Assembly (NCBI GenBank): GCA_963402885.1
Contig: OY727102.1
Coordinates: 3,906,001-3,970,000, forward strand
DNA from: Antedon bifida
Taxonomy: Eukaryota; Echinodermata; Crinoidea; Comatulida; Antedonidae
DNA: 64,000 nt
Direction of reading: 5' to 3'
Shown: positions 1 to 11,539 of the stretch, piece by piece
Numbering within the stretch: the first letter of the stretch is position 1
Layout: each line of letters begins with the position of its first letter
Made by a program: the position numbers and the translations under genes
The notes under the pieces: model-generated
Seen by the model: the letters and a program-made list of their open reading frames with translations, nothing else
Told to the model about the DNA's origin: nothing
Database searches by the model: none

Positions 1-465
1 GGTTGAATGATTTTGAATTCTGGCTATTTGATTGGTGGACGCGAATCACCCACAGCGGAATGTTTTCTCTCGCGTGTACCAAGAAGTCACGTGATCTCTC
101 TATACTGAACGGTACTACACAAATTTAGAGCAATGAATTTGTACGAATTCTGTTAAATAAACAACTCTATATATTTTATAAACATTTAATAACATATTTT
201 ATTGATATTTCCAATGTTGATATATAAAAGAAATTACTATAAAACGTAATTATATGTAATTATTTTAGCGAAAAATGGCGCAATTTTTTTACAACGTTCG
301 TGGCTAAAAACGATCATTTTCGGCAATGTTTTAGACCCTATATTTCGAAAACTACAAGTCAGATTTTCGTAATTCTTTCTTTATTGGAATATTGAAACAA
401 AATACCAACAGATAATGTTTAAATTGGTTGAAAAATAACAACCACCGTGGTGGCAGCGGTGGGAT
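1..465. other. AT-rich sequence, no gene seen
   Basis: No splice-consistent exon or recognisable protein is visible here. The last 20 bases contain TGGTGGCAGCGGTGGGAT (448-465), which resembles a tRNA-primer-binding site of an LTR element and sits directly before the inverted-repeat arm that starts at 466. The primer-site reading is an inference. Confidence 0.5.
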
Positions 466-663
466 CGGCAATAAAGACTAATCACTTTCACGTAGATATG
501 AACACTTTTAATAAACCAAAATAATATCAATCGACACTAAGCCTACTAGAACCAACTAACCCATATTATATATATATGTATGGCGACCATGAGGTCGCTC
601 GATAGGGCGCAAGGTGGCGCACTGCAAAAACAACACACGAGGGCGTGCGAGTGTGATGGCGCT
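466..663 (+). repeat. Left arm of a ~190 bp inverted repeat (partner 10291-10476)
   Basis: The segment starts CGGCAATAAAGAC and ends GATGGCGCT, and it reappears reverse-complemented at 10291-10476 with few differences (the left arm has an extra TATATATATG stretch). It contains AATAAA words. The partner abuts a truncated BEL/Pao gag, so this may be a shared 3' region of non-autonomous LTR elements inserted in opposite orientation, or the ends of a ~10 kb composite element. Sequence alone does not decide. Confidence 0.7.
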
Positions 664-1222
664 GCTAATAAGTGTCATTTCCGGCGAACTAGAAAGGTGC
701 CATTTATCATGGATTTTGCGTGCGAGAGTGCCATTTCCGGCCATCTAAGTGTGTCCTGTCACAAAATTCGCTTCGCCACAACCCCCACCATGGGGGGGCT
801 GTGGCTCAAATACTCAATATCTGATGTGCCCTTTTTATCGGCGGACCCGCCCTTTTTATCGGCGGACCCCCCCTCTCAAAAATGTCTGGATCCGCCCCAG
901 ATATTTTCATATTGTGATGTCTTGCACAAAATCGCGAATATCTCGACTTTCTTGCGCGAAACTACGAAAAACTAAAAAAGTGGGTTACTTTCATTTTACT
1001 ATTACGATTTACATATTGCGATTTAAAAATAGTTCTTGGTACCATTGTAAAGCTAAAATCTTTATGATTATTTTAGTCTAAATTACATATAAATCAGATC
1101 ACATACATGGTTTCAATCAGCTTTAATAAAAACATCGAATTGGGCTAAAAACGCTGGCGGTGGCAGTTTCTAACTGGAAAAACCTCTGGCAGTCAAAGTG
1201 TTAAAGAGGTTTGTCCAAATTT
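664..1222. other. Repeat-derived sequence without a gene
   Basis: No intact gene. A 20 bp unit beginning CCTTTTTATCGGCGGACC is tandemly duplicated around 830-871. Short open frames here carry no recognisable domain and overlap the inverted-repeat arm. Confidence 0.5.
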
Positions 1223-1749
1223 TTAAAGCTTCATCCGTATTAGTTGATTGCTTTTCCAAAGAAACCTATGGACATTTTGGTCATCCTCATGGACCTTGAT
1301 TTGCAAAAATGCCTTTGTAATGTCAGAGGTTAATCCAATTTTTCACCTTCGGAACCATAATAAAATGTCAACAAGTCCTGGTATAAGTGGGGGCCCGTTT
1401 CTAGGCAATCATTCAGTGAAATCCCATTATTGCATTTAGTAGAGGAATCGAATACCACCCTAACCTTGGTTGTAAAACTGGCATCTTTCACTACTGGGTG
1501 ATGGGGAAGGTAATAAACAATACCACTATCTGTGGTGTCAGCTTCAGCAATTATGCCTAATCTCTCCATTTCAGAGATAGAGGCCTCACATTTTTCACCT
1601 AATTCTTTGTCTTTAGTAAAGCCTGGTTTCCTGTCGACGTAAGATTTGGAAATGCTAACGTTTGTTACGATTGTTGCGTTTGTTACGTCTCTTCCGTTAA
1701 GTTGAACAAAAGTGAACGTCGTTTTGATCGTTCTGAACCGCAGGCTCAC
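1223..1749 (-). pseudogene. BEL/Pao retrotransposon reverse transcriptase fragment, frameshifted
   Basis: Reading the minus strand from 1749, an open frame of ~139 codons carries the signature of the N-terminal part of a BEL/Pao reverse transcriptase: YYLPHHPVVK, then TKVRVVFDSS, then SLNDCLETGP. Around 1330-1343 the frame is lost and the homologous sequence continues in another frame, with SDITKAFLQI containing the first catalytic Asp (motif A). It stops at 1223. The YxDD box, RNase H and integrase are absent, so this is a short inactive relic. It has the same orientation as the gag relic at 10468-10893, so both may derive from one element separated by later insertions. Confidence 0.85.
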
Positions 1750-1899
1750 GAGCCGATAACGACCCTTACGTAAAGTTGACTTTTTTAACTTTAAGCGCTT
1801 ACGGTCGTCTTATGATTGTTACGTAAAGTTGAAATTTTTTCTTACGCTTCTGTGTTTGCTCGATCGATGGTTGCCCATGTCAGGCAATTGTTTTTCAGG

Positions 1900-2200
1900 T
1901 ACAGTAGGTAGCCTAGGCTTAGAAAGGCATACATGCTGTGTGGCATATACTGTACATAGGCCTAGCTACAGTACATCATAACCACTACTATTTTACTGTA
2001 ATAGGCAAGAGGCCTGTACTAAAAATGTCCTAGACCGTAGCCTTCTTGTAGGCCTAGGCCTAGACTAGCCTACTACTAAAAGCCTTTTTTAGGCCTACCT
2101 ACTATAGCCTAGGCCCCTAGTACTTAGTAGTAGTAGGCCTCCTATACTAGCCTACTAGGCTAGGCCCTACAAGTACTAGGCCTAGGCCTATCCCAATGAA
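1900..2200. repeat. TAGGCC-rich low-complexity tract
   Basis: Dense, imperfect copies of TAGGCCTA and CCTAGGCC, with TACTAGTA-like variants, run through this stretch. Shorter tracts recur near 35865-35920 and 36545-36705. No coding signal. Confidence 0.8.
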
Positions 2201-2203
2201 TAC

Positions 2204-4440
2204 AGGTCAACCCGTACCCATGCCAACTCGTACCCACCAACTCGTACCCAAATTTTGGCTTACTCGTACCCAAAATTTTGGCTCACCCGTACCCATCATT
2301 GGCTGACCCGTACCCAAGTTTAATGCTATTTAAAGTATATTTATATTACATTTAAACCCAGTTTTATTAAATTTTTAGATACCAATCATATGTTCGATAT
2401 TATAATGGCAAAAACTATTGACCTAAAAAGTATAATAATATGTACAGACTCGTACGAAAAAAGCACAGCTTTCATCGTATTTGGGTACGTCGTATTTGGT
2501 CAAGTTAATACTTGAGGGTGCTGTTTTACATGGAAGATGTCAGTGGTCGCCTGTGCTGCATTCTATTTTTTTTCATTTATAAATAGTTATTATTAATCTA
2601 TTATTTACTACGAATAGTAATAAACGAAAATTGAAATATCCACTAGTTTGTGATGATGAAAACTTGAATTATTAAAAGTAAACATGAATATCTTTTATAC
2701 ATAATTTGTATTTTCATTTTATTTTACAGATAATGAAGTAATGTGCTTTTTGAAAATCGTTTTAAAACTAATGGTTTTTGTTGTTTTGTTTTGGAAAATA
2801 TTAAACTGTTTTAACATTTCGAAAATATTTAATACATTTTTAAGTAGTCACTCGTATTTTAAAATCACGAAACTATTTAAGTGGATACCAGCCTCATTGC
2901 TGCTATGAGCATTTAGTAGTAGATTATCTTTTGCCGTTTATCTAGTATACAATGATGGCATTTGAGAATAATAATAAAAGGTAACCTCCAATAATTTAAC
3001 ATTTAATTACAAACGACGACATTTGCTGTTATTACGTTTTCATTTTATAATGATTATTACTGTATTATTATGACTAAAAACCGAAATAAATACTACAAAA
3101 ACTTTAAAAAAATCATCTTATCGCTGACAGATACGTAAGTACTCAGAGGCCTTCTGAACGTTTATATTATTTTAGTAAATAAGACGACATCCGTTGCCAT
3201 GGAAAAACGATCGTAGTTCATTCATTTGTCTTATTTGACACATTATAGAATGCGTTTTTTTTTTTTAAAAAAGGGAATCACTCGTCAGCAAAAACACGTA
3301 GCTGTAAGTTATTGAGGAAACATCTACCAAAAATGTTTAATTACCGTAAACAAACAGATAATTTTACTGAATTATTTAAGAAAAAAAATAAATAGAAAAC
3401 GATCATACGCCACATTGCGTTGTCTATTTTTTGACACACTACAAATGGACCCGTACAAATGCGTTTTTTTTTATATTAAAGAGGAATCCCCATTCAGCAA
3501 AAACATGTAGCTGTTATAGAAGAAAATCTGCCAAAATGTTTAATTGCCTTACAGTACGACAGTACGTGTATATGATCATTTCACTGAATTATTAATAAAT
3601 AAAATATATGGAAAACGATCATACGTCATTACTGAGTCGTCTCTTCCCTCCCTATAAATGCGTGTTTTTTATAATAAAAGGTTAATCCCGGTCAGCAAAA
3701 ACACGTAACACGAAATCTACGAGTAATTCGACCCCATAGCCCTGCAGGCTTTTTGCTTAAAACAGGGCGTTGTTAATTCAACCAATTTTAAATATACCAA
3801 TACAATAGAAATAATAATTACTTGATCGAATGTAATCAGGGAAGATAATTAGAATAAAATAAAAGAATAAAAATTGATAAGTATAAAATTATACGTTGTT
3901 GGTACTTTACCTGGGCTTAATTGAATTGTAATACTAACTATACAACAGTTAAAATATTTTTTATATTCTCTTACGTAAATAAAAAAGACACATCAAACAT
4001 ACGTTTATAAAACTATAATACTACATTTAAATAAATGTTACAAATATATGTCTAATTAAACGAAGTTTACAATCAAATCAATGGTCATTTTTATTAGCAC
4101 ACATTTCACCGAGACCTGTAAAATAAAAAAAAAATTTAAATATAAAAATATTCATACGGCAAAAGCATACCACTAGTTTTGCGCCGATCAAATCATTACA
4201 AGTAAGTATTCAAATTGGGTACGAGTAGGCCAAATAATGGGTACGAGTAAGCCAAAAATGGGTACGGGTAAGCCAAATAATGGGTACGAGTAAGCCAAAT
4301 ACTTGGGTACGAGTAAGCCAAATATTTAGGTACGAGTTGGCATAGGCACGGGTTGGTTTGGGTACGGGTTAGCCAAGTTGGGTACGAGTTGGCATGGGTA
4401 CGGGTTGGTTTGGGTACGGGTTGACCAGCACCCATCCCAA
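2204..4440. mobile_element. Candidate DNA transposon with repetitive inverted ends
   Basis: The left end (2204-2312) is a run of ~22 bp units containing ACTCGTACCC or CCCGTACCC with GGCT spacers. The right end (4205-4440) is the same units reverse-complemented, with GGGTACGAGT and GGGTACGGGT. The inverted arrays bracket ~1.9 kb without a transposase frame. This fits a non-autonomous element whose terminal inverted repeats are themselves arrays of short repeats. A 97-codon minus-strand open frame over the right array is a product of the repeat. Confidence 0.6.
3190..3725. repeat. Three ~200 bp tandem units inside the 2.2 kb element
   Basis: The word TCAGCAAAAACAYGTA recurs near 3290, 3495 and 3692, each time preceded by a T-rich run and followed by related sequence (AAAATGTTTAATT, then GAAAACGATCATACG). 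Copies have diverged by indels. Unit spacing is about 204 and 198 bp. Confidence 0.7.
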
Positions 4441-4962
4441 TTAAGTGGACCACCATCTGTAGGCCTAGGCTAGCTTTGGAATTAGGCATAAATCTCTCTT
4501 TTTTTTTAGTGTGACTTTATTTTATATGATAGGCCAAATTTAAAAAAAAAAACATTTTAAAATTTTAATGTATTGGATCTACACACTCTACACAATAATC
4601 CCAACTTCTAAACTGCAACAAAAATGATCTACTCCTTTGGTTGGAATGTGTTTAAAAACTAAATGTTTGTAACTAAAAATGTTATCTATACTGTACACAT
4701 AACTATAACCATGGAGAAATAAGTTAACTTATTTCTCCATGCTATAACTAATAATAGTAGTTCAGCTGCTTAACAGGAAAATGCTATAAAATTAAAATTT
4801 GTAGTCATTAACTTAAGAAAAACAAGTGAAAAACACTTTATATATGTTTAATTATTTTTCTTTGATTTAAAATAATTATTGAAAAGCTTCAACACACTAG
4901 TTTTAAAATGTTAAATATTTTTACAGAGAAAATTTTAAACACAAAATGAGGCCTATAATGAT
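4441..4962. other. No feature seen
   Basis: AT-rich spacer between two transposon-like elements. The only structure noted is a short hairpin around 4712-4740 (GGAGAAATAAGTTAAC paired with GTTAACTTATTTCTCC). Confidence 0.5.
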
Positions 4963-6284
4963 TTAGACCGGGCGCCCGGAAGATTTATTCATGTGAAAAG
5001 ATACAAAAGGTTTGATGATGTAGTAAGGTGCGTATTAGGGCGAGATGCAATATTCGACATTGCTGCCGGGTCACAGCCTGTACATTGGGCCTGTGGGGAT
5101 CATAACATAGGGGGGTAAAAATGCATTTATTCATGTGAAGCGATACAAGGATAAACTTTTTTGGATATCATTCGTAGTGGGCTACTAATGATTACATCAC
5201 CAATGACAGCAACTTTATCCTGTACGGGGCGCCAAACAGCAACATTTCAGGGCCACGCCCAAATGGGTTTATTCATGTGAAGCGATACAAGGTTGAATCT
5301 TTTTTTAATGGCAGCAGTACATATTGGGGATGACAAAAACACCAATGACAGCAACTTTATCCTGTACATAAGCTCAGACAGCAGCCCTAAAGGTCCGCAG
5401 TTTCCCCCTATTACCCTATTACGGCTATATACTCGGCGCGTATGTCGTCCTATGGCGTTCAGCTGAGTTAGAAATACGTGATACGGACTCGGACTGACAA
5501 TAAATACACAGTAGAATGCTAGAACAATAAATAAAAAGAGCAGTTGTTTCCTGTACCAAATCATCAAACATCAAACTCTTAGGCACTCGCCCAAAATGGG
5601 TTTATCCATGAAGTATGTAATTATTTTTTTGGAAAAAATGGGGTTTTTTTTCACTTTATCCGGTACACAGCAGCTCAAATACCCGAGGCTCCATTCGTGA
5701 TCAACAATGTCGATAATACAAACACATTCACGATAACGAGTGACTTTTATTTTATAATTGAAATAATATATCTTTAAATAACACAAACAAAAACACTTAA
5801 AATAACCAACAGCAGATTTGTATTTTAGGGTAACATTTTGAACAATTAATATTATATCAAAATCATTATTTCGATCAAAATAATATAATTTAAGAATATT
5901 TTTCAGATAAACTAAATAATTACACTCATAATGATCGACACCGGTACCGATTATTGTACATTATTATTATAACTCGATTTAAATATTGTTTTAATTACAC
6001 ACTAGACACTAGTGATGTATATTTGAAAAAAGGCAATGAAATCTAAATTTGCAACATTTTTTAACATAACATAACATAATAGTAAAGTAAATAATAGTTC
6101 GAATTCTACATAATCATTTAGAGAATTGGTAAGGTATAGATTAGACTATCGATTGCACACTATTACTGTATTTTTAACTCAATTTAAATTTTAAAAAAGT
6201 AACCGTTTTCATGTGAATTAGACTAATAACAACCAACAAAAAACTTAATTTGCCAACATTTTAAACATCGTTACTTGTCCATAA

Positions 6285-7085
6285 TGGATCGACTACTGTA
6301 TCGATTACTGCACATTGTTTTACTTTAACTGAACCAAAGTCAAATTTGTAATTGTTACTGTACTAAAACATTGACAGTGATATCTGATAAAAGGCAACAT
6401 TAATAATACCGGACCAAATTAAATATCGTTACTTATCCACAATGGATCGACTACTACTACTGATTATTGCACATTATTTTACTAACTAACATAAGAAAGT
6501 GATATCTGATAAAATTTCATGTGAATTAGACTAATAAAAACCAACAAAAAACTTAATTTGCCAACATTTTAAACATCGTTACTTATCCATAATGGATCGA
6601 CTACTGTATTGATTTTTGCACATCATTTTACTATAACTGCCCAAGTCAAATTTAAATTTGTTACTGTACAAACATTAGACAGTGATATCTGATAAAATGC
6701 AACATACTCAGGACCAAATTAAATATCGTTACTTATCAATAATGGATAGACTACTTTATCGATTATTGTACATTATTTTACTATAACTGCCCAAGTCAAA
6801 TTTAAAATTGTTACTGTACTAACATTAGACAGTGATATCTGATAAAATGCAACATACTCAGGACCAAATTAAATATCGTTACTTATCCATAATGGATCGA
6901 CTACTGTATCGATTATTGCACATTATTTTACTATAACTGCCCAAGTCAAATTTAAAATTGTTACTGTACTAACATTAGACAGTGATATCTGATAAAAGGC
7001 AACATTAATAATACTGGACCAAATTAAATATCGTTACTTATCCACAATGGATCGACTACTGTATTGATTATTGCACACTATTTTT
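6285..7085 (+). repeat. ~150 bp tandem units, left arm of the palindrome
   Basis: The marker TGGATCGACTAC (one copy TGGATAGACTAC) recurs near 6285, 6443, 6593, 6743, 6893 and 7047, so spacing is 150-158 bp. Each unit also holds CAGTGATATCTGATAAAA. The right arm carries fewer units, so the arms differ in length through repeat number. Confidence 0.85.
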
Positions 7086-7324
7086 CTCTAACTGAACCCA
7101 GGTCGAATATTTTACATGCAGTGTAACTACCGACACACTGTAAAAGCACAATTTAGCAAAGACATCGTGGTTACTGGCTGTATGCATTAAATAACTGAAT
7201 ATTGTACATTCCTCATATTCCATTACTAGCCGAACAGAATACACGATATAATAACGCTGTAACAAATCATGTAAAAGAAATCCAATAGCCCCTATTGGTT
7301 TTATTATATCGTGTATTCTATGAG

Positions 7325-7910
7325 TATGTTGCATTTTATCAGATATCACTGTCTATGTTAGTACAGTAACAATTTTAAATTTGACTTGGGCAGTTATAGT
7401 AAAATAATGTGCAATAATCGATACAGTAGTCGATCCATTATGGATAAGTAACGATATTTAATTTGGTCCTGAGTATGTTGCATTTTATCAGATATCACTG
7501 TCTATGTTAGTACAGTAACAATTTTAAATTTGACTTGGGCAGTTATAGTAAAATAATGTGCAATAATCGATACAGTAGTCGATCCATTATGGATAAGTAA
7601 CGATATTTAATTTGGTCCTGAGTATGTTGTATTTTATCAGATATCACTGTATAATGTTAGTACAGTAACAATTTTAAATTTGACTTGGGCAGTTATAGTA
7701 AAATAATGTGCAGTAATCAATACAGTAGTCGATCCATTGTGGATAAGTAACGATATTTAATTTGGTCCGGTATTATTAATGTTGCCTTTTATCAGATATC
7801 ACTGTCAATGTTAGTACAGTAACAATTAAAAATTTGACTTTGGTTCAGTTAAAGTAAAACAATGTGCAGTAATCGATACAGTAGTCGATCCATTAAGGAC
7901 AAGTAACGAT
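7325..7910 (-). repeat. ~150 bp tandem units, right arm of the palindrome
   Basis: Reverse-complement copies of the left-arm units. GTAGTCGATCCATT recurs about every 150 bp from ~7427. The first two complete units are nearly identical, which points to recent unit duplication or conversion. Confidence 0.85.
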
Positions 7911-9215
7911 GTTTAAAATGTTGGCAAATTAAGTTTTTTGTTGGTTTTTATTAGTCTAATTCACATGAAAACGGTTACTTTTTTTAATTTAAATTGAGTT
8001 AAAAATACAGTAATAGTGTGCAATCGATAGTCTAATCTATTATACCTTACCAATTCTCTAAATGATTATGTTGAATTCGAACTCTTATTTACTTTACTAT
8101 TATGTTATGTTATGTTAAAAAATGTTGCAAATTTAGATTTCGTTGCCTTTTTTCATATATAGGCCTACATCACTAGTGTCTAGTGTGTAATTAAAACAAT
8201 ATTTAAATCGAGTTATAATAATAATGTACAATAATCGGTACCGGTGTCGATCATTATGAGTGTAATTATTTAGTTTATCTGAAAAATCTTCTTAAATTAT
8301 ATTATTTTGATCGAAATAATGATTTGATATAATATTGATTGTTCAAAATGTTACCCTAAAATACAAATCTGCTGTTGGTTATTTTAAGTGTTTTTGTTTG
8401 TGTTATTTAAAGATATATTATTTCAATTATAAAATAAAAGTCACTCGTTATCGTGAATGTGTTTGTATTATCGACATTGTTGATCACGAATGGAGCCTCG
8501 GGTATTTGAGCTGCTGTGTACCGGATAAAGTGAAAAAAAACCCCATTTTTTCCAAAAAAATAATTACATACTTCATGGATAAACCCATTTTGGGCGAGTG
8601 AGTTTGATGTTTGATGATTTGGTACAGGAAACAACTGCTCTTTTTATTTATTGTTTTAGCATTCTACTGTGTATTTATTGTCAGTCCGAGTCCGTATCAC
8701 GTATTTCTAACTCAGCTGAACGCCATAAGACGACATACGCGCCGAGTATATAGCCGTAATAGGGTAATAGGGGGAAACTGCGGACCTTTAGGGCTGCTGT
8801 CTGAGCTTATGTACAGGATAAAGTTGCTGTCATTGGTGTTTTTGTCATCCCCAATATGTACTGCTGCCATTAAAAAAAGATTCAACCTTGTATCGCTTCA
8901 CATGAATAAACCCATTTGGGCGTGGCCCTAAAGTGTTGCTGTTTGGCGCCCCGTACAGGATAAAGTTGCTGTCATTGGTGATGTAATCATTAGTAGCCCA
9001 CTACGAATGATATCCAAAAAAGTTTATCCTTGTATCGCTTCACATAAATAAATGAATTTTTACCCCACTATGTTATGATCCCCACAGGCCCCATGTACAG
9101 GCTGTGACCCGGCAGCAATGTCGAATATTGCATCTCGCCTTAATATGCACCTTACTACATCATCAAACCTTTTGTATCTTTTCACATGAATAAATCTTCC
9201 GGGCGCCCGGTCTAA

Positions 9216-9620
9216 TTCCAAAGTAAATACTGCCCAGTACATAGGAAATATCACACTTATTTATTATTAACATTTTTACATGTGAACAGAAAGTCTGCTT
9301 CTAGTACCACTGAAAATTAAACAAAACATTGATATTAACATTGATAATGTATCAACATTGGAAGTGTATGTGTTGCATTTACAAATTGTTTTGCTTTATT
9401 AAATAGATATACAAGAATGACACATGTCTGTGAAGTTGGTTACTAGTTCCTAGTTCCTAGTTCCTTATTCAAATTCAATTAAAGGGACATTCACAAATAT
9501 TAAAAAAAAACAGATTTTAATACGTCATAACTGTCTAATTGAGTTGATATTGCACCAACATGTTAGCCTTGACCTCCTCTACTTCTTCCGGTCAAAGTTT
9601 AATAACATTTTATGCATTTA
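9216..9620. other. No feature seen
   Basis: AT-rich spacer between the palindrome and the 147 bp array. A short triplication of CTAGTTC occurs around 9442-9463. No gene evidence. Confidence 0.5.
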
Positions 9621-10257
9621 CGCCCTCTACGGCGAATAAGTAACTAGCTTTTACGAACGTTTTAACACTTGACCTGCTTAATTTTTTCAAAATATTTTGG
9701 TATGAATCGATCACCCTTGACCTACTCTACCATTTGCCACTCCAGTTCCGCGAACTTTTTTGCGTCTACGCCCTCTACGGCGAATAAGTAACTGGCTTTA
9801 CGAACGTTATAACACTTGACCTACTTAATTTTTTCAAAATATTTTGGTATGGATCGATCACCCTTGACCTACTTTACCATTTGCCACCCCAGTTCCGCGA
9901 ACTTTTTTGCATCTTCGCCCTCTACGGCGAATAAGTAACTGGCTTTACGAACATTATAACACTTGACCTGCTTAATTTTTCCAAAATATTTTGGTATGAA
10001 TCGATCACCCTTGACCTACTCTACCTTTTGCCACTCCAGTTCCGCGAACTTTTTTGCGTCTACGCCCTCTACGGCGAATAAGTAACTGGCTTTACGAACG
10101 TTATAACACTTGACCTACTTAATTTTTTCAAAATGTTTTGGTATGGATCGATCAACCTTGACCTACTTTACCATTTGCCACCCCAGTTCCGCGAACTTTT
10201 TTGCATCTTCGCCCTCTACGGCGAATAAGTAACTGGCTTTACGAACATTCAGATATT
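9621..10257 (+). repeat. Tandem array, ~147 bp unit with ~294 bp higher-order period
   Basis: CGCCCTCTACGGCGAATAAG recurs at 9621, 9769, 9916, 10063 and 10210, a spacing of 147-148 bp. From the second copy the units alternate between two types: GCGTCTACGCC (9769, 10063) and GCATCTTCGCC (9916, 10210). The true period of recent amplification is therefore a ~294 bp dimer. No protein signal. Confidence 0.92.
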
Positions 10258-10290
10258 TCACCACAAAATGTCTTTATTTCCAATTTAGGT

Positions 10291-10476
10291 AGCGCCATCA
10301 CACTCGCACGCCCTCATGTGTTGTTGTTGCAGTGCGCCACCTTGCGCCCTATCGAGCGACCTCGTGGTCGCCATAATATGTGTTAGTTGGTTCTAGTAGG
10401 CTTAGTGTCGATTGATATTATTTTGGTTTATTAAAAGTGTTCATATCTACGTGAAAGTGATTAGTCTTTATTGCCG
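10291..10476 (-). repeat. Right arm of the ~190 bp inverted repeat (partner 466-663)
   Basis: Reverse complement of 466-663. Its outer edge (TTGCCG at 10471-10476) falls inside the last codons of the truncated gag frame, so the junction with the gag relic is sharp. Confidence 0.75.
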
Positions 10477-10893
10477 TAGCTTTGTTGTATTAAGACGACT
10501 GCCAATACCGTTGGTAATGTCTTTATTATCGTTACTCGAGCACACGTGTAACTGTGACTGCTCGGAAAGTTCAGCTATTCTATTTATTGCTTCCAATTTT
10601 GTCCTTAACAAACGAGAACGAAAATTGTAGACCTCACCAATGTTGTCATTTAATTGATCGTCCGATAGCTTTTCTTCTACTTGGCTCTGGACGACGTCCA
10701 AAGCTTCTACTCGTTTGTCTAACTCTCCTACCTGGAGAGTCAGACTAGCCGATGTGGTACTCGAACTGTTTATCATCGTTGCCAGTTGGATGGCTTCCCG
10801 CGTTGCCCATCCACGGGAGGCTAATTGTGTTTTCAATAATTTATCCATAATATTACCTGATTCGTTGGTATCTTTATCCCGATCGTTATCCAA
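10468..10893 (-). pseudogene. BEL/Pao retrotransposon gag N-terminus, truncated
   Basis: The minus-strand frame encodes ~141 residues. It opens with an acidic stretch, then LLKTQLASRGWATREAI and a long amphipathic helix ending around KLEAINRIAEL. This is the usual layout of the start of BEL/Pao gag polyproteins, ahead of the DUF1759-type region. It breaks off at the inverted-repeat arm before that region, so most of gag is missing. A candidate primer-binding site lies just upstream (10913-10931). Confidence 0.65.
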
Positions 10894-10912
10894 ATTCTAG
10901 GCCTAGTAGATC

Positions 10913-10931
10913 AGGGAGGTTTCGGCACCAA
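10913..10931 (-). other. Primer-binding site of a BEL/Pao element
   Basis: On the minus strand this reads TTGGTGCCGAAACCTCCCT. TTGGTGCCGAAACC is the typical start of a BEL/Pao primer-binding site directly after the 5' LTR. The LTR would lie at higher coordinates and end at ~10932; its outer edge could not be placed. The gag start codon is 20 bases downstream. Confidence 0.6.
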
Positions 10932-11539
10932 TTTTACTGACTCGAATAAATATATCGACCACTATTATCAGTAAAGTGAAGTTTATTGAATACTCTATAC
11001 TTCAACATAACATAACATGACGACGTTTCAAACCAACCTGCGTGAACACGTCACCACGCTGTCCAAAACCAGGTAAGTATGGTACGGCAATCACGTACAA
11101 ATACTTTCTAGCATTATTATAGGCAAAATACAATTACAAACAGTAAAGGATTTGTTTTAAATCCTATAATGAAACAATTTAAAGCATCAGTTATTGCATA
11201 ACATTACTGTCTAAGGATTATAATGTAATGATATACATTTATAATTGAGAAATCAACCTTTGTATTAGAATTCAATTGAGTTCACGAACTTGCCCCTGAA
11301 AGTTCAGTCAAGAGATTTTTTAATGTCCATTTAGTACATTAGGCATAATTAATTAAATCCCAAAAGAAAACACTTTGCTTAATTTTATGAAGTTTCCCCT
11401 TGTTAAACCAGTAGAGATTGACACTATTTAAGTACAGATTTGATAATGATCCATCATTGAAATACCTTAAAATACAATTAATCAATCCCTCCAAAAAGTC
11501 CCTGGACCAACTTAGGACCAATCATTAACCTCAGAGAGG
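10932..11539. other. Probable solo or partial LTR, then no feature seen
   Basis: About 10932-11100 should hold the 5' LTR of the BEL/Pao relic; AATAAA words occur on both strands. No second LTR copy was found in the window. The rest shows no coding signal. Confidence 0.4.

Larger units (their letters stand above)
4963..9215. mobile_element. ~4.25 kb palindromic (foldback) element
   Basis: The two ends are reverse complements, starting TTAGACCGGGCGCCCGG at 4963 and ending with its complement at 9215. The match continues inward for ~1.9 kb per arm: the minus-strand frames at 5247-5567 and 5571-5786 reappear almost unchanged on the plus strand at 8611-8931 and 8335-8601. The arms contain ~141 bp internal units marked by TTTATTCATGTGAA (near 4984, 5126, 5268) and, nearer the centre, ~150 bp tandem units. 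A short non-palindromic centre lies at about 7080-7320. No transposase is visible. The repeated small open frames are not convincing proteins. Confidence 0.85.

Noticed and set aside
4196..4489. 97-codon minus frame with Thr/Tyr/Pro repeats
   Set aside because: Translation of the GGGTACG terminal array of a transposon-like element.
5247..5786. Two adjacent small frames, repeated at 8335-8931, as possible element-encoded proteins
   Set aside because: Conservation is explained by palindrome arm identity. Composition is low-complexity Phe/Tyr/Ile-rich and no domain is seen.
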